A stretch of 5,519 nt of DNA from Deltaproteobacteria bacterium (GTDB lineage: Bacteria; Desulfobacterota; DSM-4660; Desulfatiglandales; Desulfatiglandaceae). The stretch is taken from positions 1-5,519 of the forward strand of contig JAFCZI010000174.1 of the NCBI GenBank assembly GCA_019314425.1, given 5' to 3'. The notes under the pieces are model-generated. The model did not search any database. It saw nothing but the letters and a program-made list of their open reading frames with translations, and was not told the origin of the DNA. Below, piece after piece: positions 1 to 5,413 of this stretch. Positions within the stretch are counted from its first letter, which is position 1. The number at the start of each line of letters is the position of its first letter. The translations under genes and the position numbers were made by a program.

Positions 1-128
1 AGCCTCTGCGTCAGATTAAGGGCACGAACAAAGAAGGGGATTTAAAAAAATCTACCCAGACCGCCAAGTTTACATAATATTAATTATCAGACCTTGGAGA
101 TAGAGCCGGATTCGGACATATTGAGTTT

Positions 129-1451
129 CTAATGCTCGATTACTTGACCTTTTAGCGAATTGAGGTAAGCTGCCTCTATGGCAACTTCAACCAGCGTGCC
201 AACCATACCGGGGTTCCCATCAAAATTAACCACTTTGTTAGAACCGGTCCGGCCCGTAAGCTGTCCTCCCTTTTTGCTTGTTCCTTCCACCAGTACCGTC
301 AGCTGGCGACCTTCCAGGTTGCGGTTCTTCTTAAGGGTAATGCTGTTCTGGAGGGTTTGAAGGCGTTTCAGCCTGGATACTTTGACCCCTTCACTTATTT
401 TGTCCGGCATCTTTGCCGCAGGCGTTCCGTCGCGATCAGAATATTTAAATGAAAAAAGTGAATCAAATTCAACTTGTTGCATCAAGTCGAGGGTGAACTG
501 AAAATCTTCCTCTGTCTCACCCGGGAATCCTACCATAACATCGCTTGTAATAGCAATATTATCTTTAGACATCCTCAGTTTGTCAATATTTTCAAGGTAT
601 TCTTCCCGCGTATACCCACGATGCATCAATTTCAATATGCGATTGGACCCCGCCTGGAACGGCAGGTGAATATGACCCGCCAGCTTATCCATATTCCGGA
701 AACACGCAAGAAGATCCTCCGAAAGATCTTTGGGGTGGGAGGTGGTAAACCGGAGCCTGTGAAGATCGTGAAGGTCCGTTACGGCGTCAAGCAACGATGC
801 GAAATTCCATGTGTTTTCATCTTTCCATGCATATGAATTGACGTTCTGGCCCAGTAGCGTGATTTCCCGCATTCCCTCGGACAGAAGGTACCGGGCTTCA
901 TCAAGGATGTCTTTTGGCGCACGGGAGTACTCACGCCCCCTGACATAGGGAACAATGCAATAACTACAAAAGTTATTGCACCCCTCCATAATGGAAATGA
1001 ATCCGGACGTCTGATTCCGGAAATATCCCGTGCGCTTTACGGGGGGGGGCGGCGCAACACTGAGCCCAGTGGCCACCACCCGCTGACGCCTGTCATAAAT
1101 GTCCTTTACGATTTCAAGGATTCGGCCCAGTTCCCTTGGACCCATGACGAAATCCACCAGGGGGAACCTTTTCATCAATTCTTTTCCCTTCATCTGGGCC
1201 AGGCATCCGATCATGCCCACCACCAGTTCCGGGTTCGTTTCTTTCAGATTCGCCATCCGACCGAGAAAACTATAGGCTTTCTGTTCCGGTTTGGCGCGAA
1301 CGACACAGGTATTGATCAATATGAGATCCGCCCGATGGATGTCTTTTTCCGGGGAAAAACCGTTTTGGATCAGGGACTGTGCCAGAAAATCGGAATCATA
1401 TTCATTCATCTGGCAGCCCATGGTTTTGATATGGAAACGCTTATTTAACAA
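129..1451 (-). CDS. miaB: tRNA-2-methylthio-N6-dimethylallyladenosine synthase (MiaB)
   Basis: Cytoplasmic radical-SAM methylthiotransferase that converts i6A37 to ms2i6A37 in tRNAs reading UNN codons. The 440 residues match the usual family length. The N-terminal methylthiotransferase domain (about 6-125) carries the three cysteines expected to hold the auxiliary 4Fe-4S cluster: C13 in TMGCQMN, C49 in NTCVVR and C83 in GCLAQ. The radical-SAM domain follows, with CxxxCxxC at C158, C162 and C165 (MEGCNNFCSYC), then HLPFQAGSN and VGFPGETEEDF. A TRAM RNA-binding domain occupies about 375-437. The start is TTG; a GAGG lies seven bases upstream, and the nearby ATG in another frame stops after four codons. 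The gene lies 108 bases after the DUF4911 gene with no clear terminator between, so read-through from nadK is plausible. Odd: a nine-C run encodes prolines 134-137 in the linker between the first two domains. The motifs fit MiaB better than MtaB or RimO; high confidence. Confidence 0.97.
   Translation of the reverse strand: MLNKRFHIKTMGCQMNEYDSDFLAQSLIQNGFSPEKDIHRADLILINTCVVRAKPEQKAYSFLGRMANLKETNPELVVGMIGCLAQMKGKELMKRFPLVDFVMGPRELGRILEIVKDIYDRRQRVVATGLSVAPPPPVKRTGYFRNQTSGFISIMEGCNNFCSYCIVPYVRGREYSRAPKDILDEARYLLSEGMREITLLGQNVNSYAWKDENTWNFASLLDAVTDLHDLHRLRFTTSHPKDLSEDLLACFRNMDKLAGHIHLPFQAGSNRILKLMHRGYTREEYLENIDKLRMSKDNIAITSDVMVGFPGETEEDFQFTLDLMQQVEFDSLFSFKYSDRDGTPAAKMPDKISEGVKVSRLKRLQTLQNSITLKKNRNLEGRQLTVLVEGTSKKGGQLTGRTGSNKVVNFDGNPGMVGTLVEVAIEAAYLNSLKGQVIEH
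1041..1049. repeat. Nine-base G/C homopolymer inside miaB
   Basis: Nine G on the plus strand, read as nine C in the miaB message. It encodes a short proline run (residues 134-137) in the linker between the methylthiotransferase and radical-SAM domains. Gain or loss of one base would shift the frame before the radical-SAM cysteines and abolish function. It could be a chance linker sequence, a hypermutable tract or an assembly-sensitive site. Confidence 0.9.
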
Positions 1452-1458
1452 TCATATA

Positions 1459-1462
1459 CCTC
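1459..1462 (-). promoter_or_regulatory. Ribosome binding site deciding the miaB TTG start
   Basis: GAGG on the minus strand, seven bases before the TTG at 1451. The only ATG nearby (first base 1456) is three bases from the GAGG and opens a four-codon frame, so TTG is the better start. The next in-frame ATG would remove the sequence before the first cluster cysteine and has no comparable site. Confidence 0.6.
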
Positions 1463-1490
1463 GATCATATATCTAAGGCGGCAAGCCGCA

Positions 1491-1509
1491 GTTTTAGGTT
1501 TTAGGTTTT
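1491..1509. repeat. Short heptamer tandem repeat between DUF4911 gene and miaB
   Basis: Two perfect copies of GTTTTAG at 1491-1504, followed by a partial third copy that breaks after GTTTT. Just before it, at 1478-1489, is a small GC-rich inverted repeat (GCGGC, AA, GCCGC). The array is too short to count as a satellite and no function is evident. It lies in the 108-base untranslated stretch ahead of miaB. Confidence 0.6.
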
Positions 1510-1559
1510 CAGTCGATGAACTTCTTGTTTTTTGTGACAGATAACCAGGAAATAAGGTA

Positions 1560-1799
1560 CTAACGAAAACTTGAAATGCGTAACCCTTCATCTTTTCTTA
1601 AAGCATCCAACAGCTCAAGAACCCATTTTTCACATCCGGGCGCCATGGAAACCTCAATCAGTGCCACATACGGGTCGACGGTGGAAACAAGGGCCATCCC
1701 ATCATAGGATTCAAGGGTAAATCTCAAAAAATGGATTTCCCTTCGGTCTACTTTGAATATCTGTTTTGTGCTGTTCAACCAGATTGATTCCTGAACCAT
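1560..1799 (-). CDS. DUF4911 domain-containing protein, coupled to nadK
   Basis: Small soluble protein of 79 residues with no known function. I assign it to DUF4911 from its resemblance to remembered members: KVDRREIHFLRFTLESYDG near residues 16-34, a hydrophobic stretch with VDP, then APGCE near 53-57 and a C-terminal helix. The fold looks like a small beta-alpha domain binding something regulatory, but that is inference. The start ATG at 1799 shares one base with the nadK stop (TGATG), and a GGAGG seven bases upstream lies inside nadK, so translation is probably coupled. The same frame stays open upstream to 1841 and into the G run at the end of nadK, but that extension (GGGHLQQGCGGFL) is low-complexity and unlike the family. 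No signal peptide or membrane segment is visible. It is likely co-expressed with NAD kinase. Confidence 0.85.
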   Translation of the reverse strand: MVQESIWLNSTKQIFKVDRREIHFLRFTLESYDGMALVSTVDPYVALIEVSMAPGCEKWVLELLDALRKDEGLRISSFR

Positions 1800-2689
1800 C
1801 AGGAAGCCTCCGCATCCTTGTTGTAGGTGCCCCCCCCCCACATGAGTTTTGTTCTCAGAATGCGGAAATGATCCTGACCCGGGGGCTTGAAAAGATTGAT
1901 TTTTTCCTTTGATTTATAAATGTTGACCTTATCGCCGTGATGAAGGTCAAATCCTACTTGGCCATCAAAGGTGAGGATCACGGTTTCTTCACTTTCCCGG
2001 CCCATTTCTATGCCGATAACGGCGCTGTCGGGTACGATGATCGGCCGATTGGTGAGGGTAAAGGGGCAGATGGGTGTCAGTACAAATGTTTCAACGGTGG
2101 GATACAGAATGGGACCTCCCGCCGAAAGATTGTAAGCGGTGGACCCGGTGGGGGTGGAGATAATGAGGCCGTCGGCCCTGAATGTGGTTACAAAAACATC
2201 GTCGATGGCCACATCGAGATCGATGATCCTGGCCAGTGTATTTTTGTTGATCACCACATCATTTAAAACCTGAAAGCGGATTACCTCATTTTCGTTTCTC
2301 AAGACTTTTGTTTCAAGCATCATTCGGCTTTCCACTTGAAGGCCCCCGCTGACCATGGTCTCAACCGCAGAATAAAGCTGCTCCAGCGGGATACAGGTCA
2401 GAAACCCCAATCCTCCCAGGTTAACCCCCAGAATCGGCACGCCATATCTTCCCACCTGACGGGCTGCTCCCAGCAGGGTGCCGTCCCCTCCCAGAACCAC
2501 AACCCAGTCTACGTCCTTTGGAATGGCCAGGTTTTTCCGGAAAACGCCCCCTTCTGCAATCTCAGCCGTCATTTCCTGGCAAAACACCGTGATGCCGCGA
2601 TTCCCGAACCAGGCATTGAGTTTCAGTGCCTCTTTTCTTGCCGGTTCGTGATGATGCTTGTAAATAATCCCAACAGATTTTGATGACAT
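1799..2689 (-). CDS. nadK: NAD(+) kinase
   Basis: Cytoplasmic ATP- or polyphosphate-dependent NAD kinase, which phosphorylates NAD to NADP and is the source of the cell's NADP pool. The 296 residues fit the bacterial family. Visible signatures are GGDGT at 67-71 with the catalytic Asp69, LGVNLGGLGFL at 87-97, the NE/D-type motif LNDVVINK at 142-149, and the glycine-rich block DGLIISTPTGSTAYNLSAGG at 173-192. The C-terminal all-beta part holds TPICPFTLTNRPIIV. The ATG at 2689 has AAAGG six bases upstream. The protein reaches the normal family end at KLMW (281-284) and continues with GGGTYNKDAEAS, encoded by the G run and the sequence after it. The stop overlaps the DUF4911 start by one base. 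Upstream lies a long palindromic repeat separating it from the P-loop kinase gene. The identification is firm; the exact C-terminus depends on the homopolymer length. Confidence 0.97.
   Translation of the reverse strand: MSSKSVGIIYKHHHEPARKEALKLNAWFGNRGITVFCQEMTAEIAEGGVFRKNLAIPKDVDWVVVLGGDGTLLGAARQVGRYGVPILGVNLGGLGFLTCIPLEQLYSAVETMVSGGLQVESRMMLETKVLRNENEVIRFQVLNDVVINKNTLARIIDLDVAIDDVFVTTFRADGLIISTPTGSTAYNLSAGGPILYPTVETFVLTPICPFTLTNRPIIVPDSAVIGIEMGRESEETVILTFDGQVGFDLHHGDKVNIYKSKEKINLFKPPGQDHFRILRTKLMWGGGTYNKDAEAS
1807..1811 (-). promoter_or_regulatory. Ribosome binding site for the DUF4911 gene within nadK
   Basis: GGAGG on the minus strand, seven bases before the ATG at 1799, inside the last codons of nadK. 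It supports starting the DUF4911 protein at the TGATG overlap and not at the GTG at 1841, which is followed by the homopolymer. Confidence 0.7.
1830..1839. repeat. Ten-base G/C homopolymer at the 3' end of nadK
   Basis: Ten C on the plus strand, read as ten G in the nadK message. They encode W284 and glycines 285-287 just after the usual NAD kinase ending (LRTKLMW). At ten bases NadK ends at 1799 with a 12-residue tail after the tryptophan. One extra G, or a -1 ribosomal shift, would join NadK in frame to the DUF4911 protein. One G fewer gives a different tail that stops well inside the DUF4911 gene. Confidence 0.95.
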
Positions 2690-2700
2690 GAAGAACCTTT

Positions 2701-2721
2701 AATGGTCTCGTAAAAAGTCAC
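2701..2721. repeat. Single arm copy of the CGTAAAAAGTC repeat family
   Basis: This stretch matches the reverse complement of the right arm of the neighbouring palindrome at most positions, including an unbroken 12-base TCGTAAAAAGTC. It has the same orientation as the left arm at 2735-2757 and lies 11 bases from the nadK start codon, just ahead of its ribosome binding site. It may be the outer end of a nested or older copy of the same element. Confidence 0.55.
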
Positions 2722-2734
2722 GAATCAATCTACA

Positions 2735-2861
2735 GATGGCGCTGTAAAAAGTTCCATATACAAGGCGTAGTGGTTTTTCAGGATCGTCGGCATACATGTA
2801 GTATATTAAGATTCTGAAAAATCACTGCAACGCAGTAGATGGGACTTTTTACGACGCCATC
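2735..2861. repeat. Long imperfect palindrome, MITE- or REP-like element
   Basis: The 23-base ends at 2735-2757 and 2839-2861 are inverted copies differing at three positions. Inside them, 2769-2784 and 2811-2826 form a second inverted pair with two mismatches around a TTTTTCAG core. The whole 127 bases can fold into one long hairpin with a loop near 2785-2810, which itself contains TACATGTA. It has no open reading frame of note and fills most of the 177-base gap between the P-loop kinase gene and nadK. It resembles a non-autonomous palindromic repeat; related cores occur at 2701-2721 and 4599-4623. In the minus-strand transcript it could act as a processing site or attenuator ahead of nadK. 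A TATACT at 2800-2805 is a possible weak -10 box without a convincing -35. Confidence 0.8.
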
Positions 2862-2866
2862 AACCT

Positions 2867-3469
2867 TTATGCTGTTTCCTTACTGATTACAACCCACTCA
2901 TCGGTCAAATTCGAGGCGGTATCGACCAACAGGTGGACGATTTTCAGCGCCGGGTGCCGCTGTTTTAAATCGTCCAGGTCAACGGACTCAAATTTATTCA
3001 CATTGTTGGTATAGGCCTGTTCCGTTAGCGCATTGGACTCATAGTTTTCTTTGGTTCGCTTTGAAATGCGGTCGAGTGAGACCGCCTTGGGGCACTGGGT
3101 CTGTTGAATCACCAGGGTTTTACCATGGTCCGCAGCGACTTTTGCGGCGCGCCGCCTCAGTGACTGGGTTACAAATGTGGCGTCCAGAATGACCCCCTCC
3201 CCTTTTCCGGCCGCTTCATCCGCCATCCTGAACATTTCGTCATAGACAAGGGTTCGTTTTTGCATGCTGGAAGCCACCTTTTCATCAAAGATATCCTCAT
3301 CTTTGAGCACCTCAAGTCGAATGAGATCTGACCTCAATATGCGGTACCCCTTCAGCTCAGCAATGACTTCCGTGGTTTCCGTTTTGTACGATGCGGGAAG
3401 GCCGCATGCGATCAATACGGTGCCCGGTTCCAGTTCTTTTTTCATAAAATCGACAAAAGGTTCCTTCAT
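2867..3469 (-). CDS. AAA_33/COG0645-like P-loop kinase with altered Walker A
   Basis: Predicted cytoplasmic P-loop NTPase or kinase of 200 residues whose substrate is unknown. After a short N-terminus, a hydrophobic strand (VLIAC) leads into a nucleotide loop at 23-30, GLPASYKT. Lys29 and Thr30 are kept, but the usual glycine before the lysine is Tyr28 and the GS pair is changed. RSDLIR (46-51) follows, as in predicted kinases of this group, then a Walker B-like VILDATF (93-99) and an arginine-rich lid region near 134-141 (RISKRTKE). The ATG at 3469 has GGAG seven bases upstream. The gene follows the COG2187 kinase after 97 bases, the order in which these two domains are fused in other bacteria, so a joint function is likely. 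No signal peptide or membrane segment is seen. Zeta-toxin-like or polynucleotide-kinase-like activity cannot be excluded; the family assignment is from motif pattern only. Confidence 0.85.
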   Translation of the reverse strand: MKEPFVDFMKKELEPGTVLIACGLPASYKTETTEVIAELKGYRILRSDLIRLEVLKDEDIFDEKVASSMQKRTLVYDEMFRMADEAAGKGEGVILDATFVTQSLRRRAAKVAADHGKTLVIQQTQCPKAVSLDRISKRTKENYESNALTEQAYTNNVNKFESVDLDDLKQRHPALKIVHLLVDTASNLTDEWVVISKETA

Positions 3470-3566
3470 TGTATGGCTCCAGATTTGTTTTTAATTGAAG
3501 TATTTCGAGGATTATAATTTGTGTCTGACGCAGAAATCGGGCAAATTGGCCATTTGTGGTTGGACA

Positions 3567-4565
3567 CTAGGTAATATAGTCATGGGCCAGGTTAAAGTAG
3601 GATTGTGCACGCTGGACGGCTTCTGCTTTTTCCGCATCACCGATGGCAGGGTCGTCAATTTGAAACCCATTCACTTTACCGCGAACAAACGCCCTGTAAA
3701 CCTTGTAAAACTTGAGCAGATGGTCCACATCCTCCTCTTTTGAAAGAATTTTGTAATGATTCCAGAGGACTCGGGCGTCATTTATTCCCCCGTGGAATTC
3801 CAGATCCATCAACAAAAACGCAATATCTGCAATGGCATCGCTGTATCGGAACCGTTCGTTGAATTCAATGCAATCGATAATGGGTAAGCCTGTCATCAGG
3901 CAGACATGCTCCATGTGAAGGTCGCCGTGACAATCCCTGATCCGCCCACCCTCGATTCTTTTGAAAAACAAATCCCGGTGGGTTTTATAGAAATCGTTCG
4001 TATACGCCTGTATATCCCGGAACTGTTGTTTTGAAAGGGTCAGCCCGCAATGGCCTTGGACCTGTTGAAAGTTTTCATCCGTATTGATTTTGAATTTTTC
4101 AGGTTCTGCGTATTGCGCAATTTCCGGACTGGTCCCGGCGCTGGAATGAAATTCCGAAAGGACTTTTGCAATTTCAGCCAGATGCTCAGACGTAATTTGC
4201 CCCGTTTTAAAAAGGGATTTCATCAAGCGGTCATCCGGGATTCGCTTCATTTTGACAGCGTATTCGACGGGTTCACCATCCTGCCCCGTCAAGGTATATT
4301 TGCCCTTCACCAGGGTTACGGGAAGAACATCCAGATACAGGTCCCTGGCCAGTCTCCGGTTGAGCACCACTTCCTGGTGACAATAGTGCTTTCGTTTTTC
4401 AAGGGTTGAAAAATCCAAAAAACCGAAATCTACGGGCTTCTTAATCTTGTAGATAAATGAATCCGCCACAAACACGACGGAAATATGGGTTTGAACCACA
4501 TTCACTTTAGCGGTTTTTTCAGGGAGGGCGTCTGGGTTTTTCAGGTCTTCTATGATCTGTTTCAT
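3567..4565 (-). CDS. COG2187 aminoglycoside phosphotransferase-like kinase
   Basis: Predicted cytoplasmic small-molecule kinase of the APH/choline-kinase fold, 332 residues, substrate unknown. The N-terminus has the pattern I recall for COG2187: THISVVF, then YKIKKPVDFGFLDFSTLEKR at 39-58, supplying the ATP-lysine region, and a helix with Glu65. The second strand set holds YAVKMKR (102-108). The catalytic loop at 213-220 is HGDLHMEH; Asp215 is the expected base, but the usual Mg-binding Asn position is His220. The next metal motif is IIDCIEFNERFR, with Asp231 in the DFG-like place, followed by DIAFLLMDLE. I chose the ATG at 4565, which has AGGG five bases upstream; the frame extends eight codons to a TTG without a matching site. 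A sigma-70-like promoter lies at 4650-4677 and a repeat copy in the leader. There is no reason to call it an antibiotic-resistance enzyme: it probably partners the P-loop kinase encoded next. Confidence 0.88.
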   Translation of the reverse strand: MKQIIEDLKNPDALPEKTAKVNVVQTHISVVFVADSFIYKIKKPVDFGFLDFSTLEKRKHYCHQEVVLNRRLARDLYLDVLPVTLVKGKYTLTGQDGEPVEYAVKMKRIPDDRLMKSLFKTGQITSEHLAEIAKVLSEFHSSAGTSPEIAQYAEPEKFKINTDENFQQVQGHCGLTLSKQQFRDIQAYTNDFYKTHRDLFFKRIEGGRIRDCHGDLHMEHVCLMTGLPIIDCIEFNERFRYSDAIADIAFLLMDLEFHGGINDARVLWNHYKILSKEEDVDHLLKFYKVYRAFVRGKVNGFQIDDPAIGDAEKAEAVQRAQSYFNLAHDYIT

Positions 4566-4570
4566 TGGGT

Positions 4571-4574
4571 TCCC
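4571..4574 (-). promoter_or_regulatory. Ribosome binding site deciding the COG2187 kinase start
   Basis: AGGG on the minus strand, five bases before the ATG at 4565. The alternative in-frame TTG at 4589 lies upstream of this site, in a stretch able to form a TCATT/AATGA hairpin, and has no purine-rich site at the right distance. The ATG start also gives an N-terminus like that of the family. Confidence 0.6.
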
Positions 4575-4598
4575 TAGTCGATCATTCAAATGACTTTT

Positions 4599-4623
4599 GA
4601 TGGCGCCGTAAAAAGTCCCATCT
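4599..4623. repeat. Solitary arm of the palindromic repeat in the COG2187 leader
   Basis: These 25 bases match the reverse complement of the right arm of the 2735-2861 element with one difference, around the core CGTAAAAAGTCCCATCT. No opposite arm follows. Instead GACTTTT at 4592-4598 pairs perfectly with AAAAGTC at 4611-4617, giving a seven-base stem in the minus-strand leader of the COG2187 gene. It overlaps a second small hairpin (4582-4593), so the two folds exclude each other. Confidence 0.65.
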
Positions 4624-4649
4624 ATATATCTGCAGCTTCACCGCGCTAG

Positions 4650-4677
4650 GTTATATTAAATGCGAGAAACAGGTCAA
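4650..4677 (-). promoter_or_regulatory. Predicted sigma-70-type promoter for the kinase genes
   Basis: TTGACC (4672-4677) and TATAAC (4650-4655) on the minus strand, separated by 16 bases; each hexamer matches consensus at five of six positions. Transcription would begin near 4643, giving an untranslated leader of about 78 bases that contains the solitary repeat arm. It lies in the 144-base gap after the lytic transglycosylase gene, so the kinase pair can be transcribed independently of that gene. Confidence 0.6.
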
Positions 4678-4709
4678 GGGCAAAAAAGGTATGAACAGGA
4701 AGCAACCGA

Positions 4710-5351
4710 TCAGACGTTTTCCGTGTTTTGGTTCATCTCAGCTTTGTAGTGGTGATAATAAGCGAAAACCTTTTTGACGTAATACCGGGTTGCCTTTATG
4801 GGTGGGATTCCCCCATGCCGCCTTACCTTGCTGGCTCCGGCGTTATAGGCTGCCAGCGCCAGTTTAACATCATCGTTAAAGGCATCCAGCAGTTGTCTTA
4901 AGTATTTGACACCACCGTTGATGTTATGGGCCGGATTGAAAGCGTTTTTCACGCCCAGGGCACGGGCGGTTCCGGGCATGAGTTGCATCAGGCCCTCTGC
5001 CCCCTGTTTTGAGACCGCCTTCGGGTTATATGTGGATTCAGTCATAATAACGGCCTTAATCAGAGCAGGATCCACCTCGTAGCGATCAGCAGCGCTGCTG
5101 ATCATCGCGTTGAAGCGATCAGATTTGCTTTTTCGAACCGGTATGATGGCAATTTCGGCACTGGCCAGGGTTGTGAGGTGCGGGGTGTTGCGGGATTTCG
5201 ACGGGGGTACTTTTTTCGGGTCTATCCCGGAAGCGGACTGAACATTGATCATAAGAACGAAACTGAAAACAAACAATAGGCAAATCACCCTGAAATATGG
5301 GCTACGGGCATCAGGGCCTGAAAAAGGCCATGATATTGAGATGTCCTCCAT
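4710..5351 (-). CDS. Lytic transglycosylase, SLT-domain, exported
   Basis: Peptidoglycan lytic transglycosylase that would cleave the MurNAc-GlcNAc bond to leave 1,6-anhydroMurNAc, acting in the periplasm. It has 213 residues. A hydrophobic segment at 22-37 (VICLLFVFSFVLMINV) after a 21-residue N-region suggests a signal peptide or membrane anchor, with possible cleavage near ASG at 40-42; there is no lipobox. A lysine- and serine-rich linker leads to the SLT domain at about 80-200. Visible family motifs are the catalytic Glu105 in IMTESTYNP, GLMQLMPGTA at 120-129, NINGGVKYL, AAYNAG at 167-172 and the terminal YYVKKV. It has the size and layout of small single-domain Slt-like enzymes. The ATG at 5351 has a strong AGGAGG six bases upstream. 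It stands apart from the kinase genes behind its own promoter region. The enzyme class is secure; the specific family member is not, so no symbol is given. Confidence 0.93.
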   Translation of the reverse strand: MEDISISWPFSGPDARSPYFRVICLLFVFSFVLMINVQSASGIDPKKVPPSKSRNTPHLTTLASAEIAIIPVRKSKSDRFNAMISSAADRYEVDPALIKAVIMTESTYNPKAVSKQGAEGLMQLMPGTARALGVKNAFNPAHNINGGVKYLRQLLDAFNDDVKLALAAYNAGASKVRRHGGIPPIKATRYYVKKVFAYYHHYKAEMNQNTENV

Positions 5352-5357
5352 GGTTAA

Positions 5358-5363
5358 CCTCCT
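5358..5363 (-). promoter_or_regulatory. Strong ribosome binding site for the lytic transglycosylase
   Basis: AGGAGG on the minus strand, six bases before the ATG at 5351. It fixes the start despite the unusually long N-region with little positive charge before the hydrophobic core of the export signal. Confidence 0.8.
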
Positions 5364-5413
5364 GTGTTGGAGAAGATGTGAACATTTTTTCTACTGTTGA
5401 GCCAAATTTGTAA

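Noticed and set aside
5..15. Eleven-base match (TCTGCGTCAGA) in inverted orientation with 3524-3534
   Set aside because: Flanks do not match, and a few exact matches of this length are expected by chance in a window this size.
3..77. Plus-strand open frame tail ending at TAA 75-77, hydrophilic and lysine-rich
   Set aside because: It could be the end of a convergent gene, but 24 open codons are expected by chance and I recognise no family. The sequence to the left is needed.
1478..1489. GC-rich hairpin followed by TTTT on the plus strand, terminator-like
   Set aside because: The loop is only two bases, the T run is short, and it faces the wrong way for the genes around it.
3511..3516. Perfect TATAAT on the minus strand before the P-loop kinase gene
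   Set aside because: No acceptable -35 hexamer lies 16-18 bases upstream and there is no extended -10, so an independent promoter is not supported.
4050..4409. Long plus-strand open frames antisense to the real genes, here and within miaB and nadK
   Set aside because: They run opposite clearly identified genes, resemble no known family and have no convincing ribosome binding sites.
3567..4565. Antibiotic resistance gene
   Set aside because: The APH-like fold is shared by many kinases. The sequence follows the COG2187 pattern beside a P-loop kinase and not that of known resistance enzymes.
4566..4589. TTG at 4589 as the COG2187 kinase start
   Set aside because: It adds eight residues unlike the family, and the clear ribosome binding site lies downstream of it, ahead of the ATG at 4565.
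4678..4709. T-run after the lytic transglycosylase stop as a rho-independent terminator
   Set aside because: No GC-rich stem precedes the run of six T on the minus strand.
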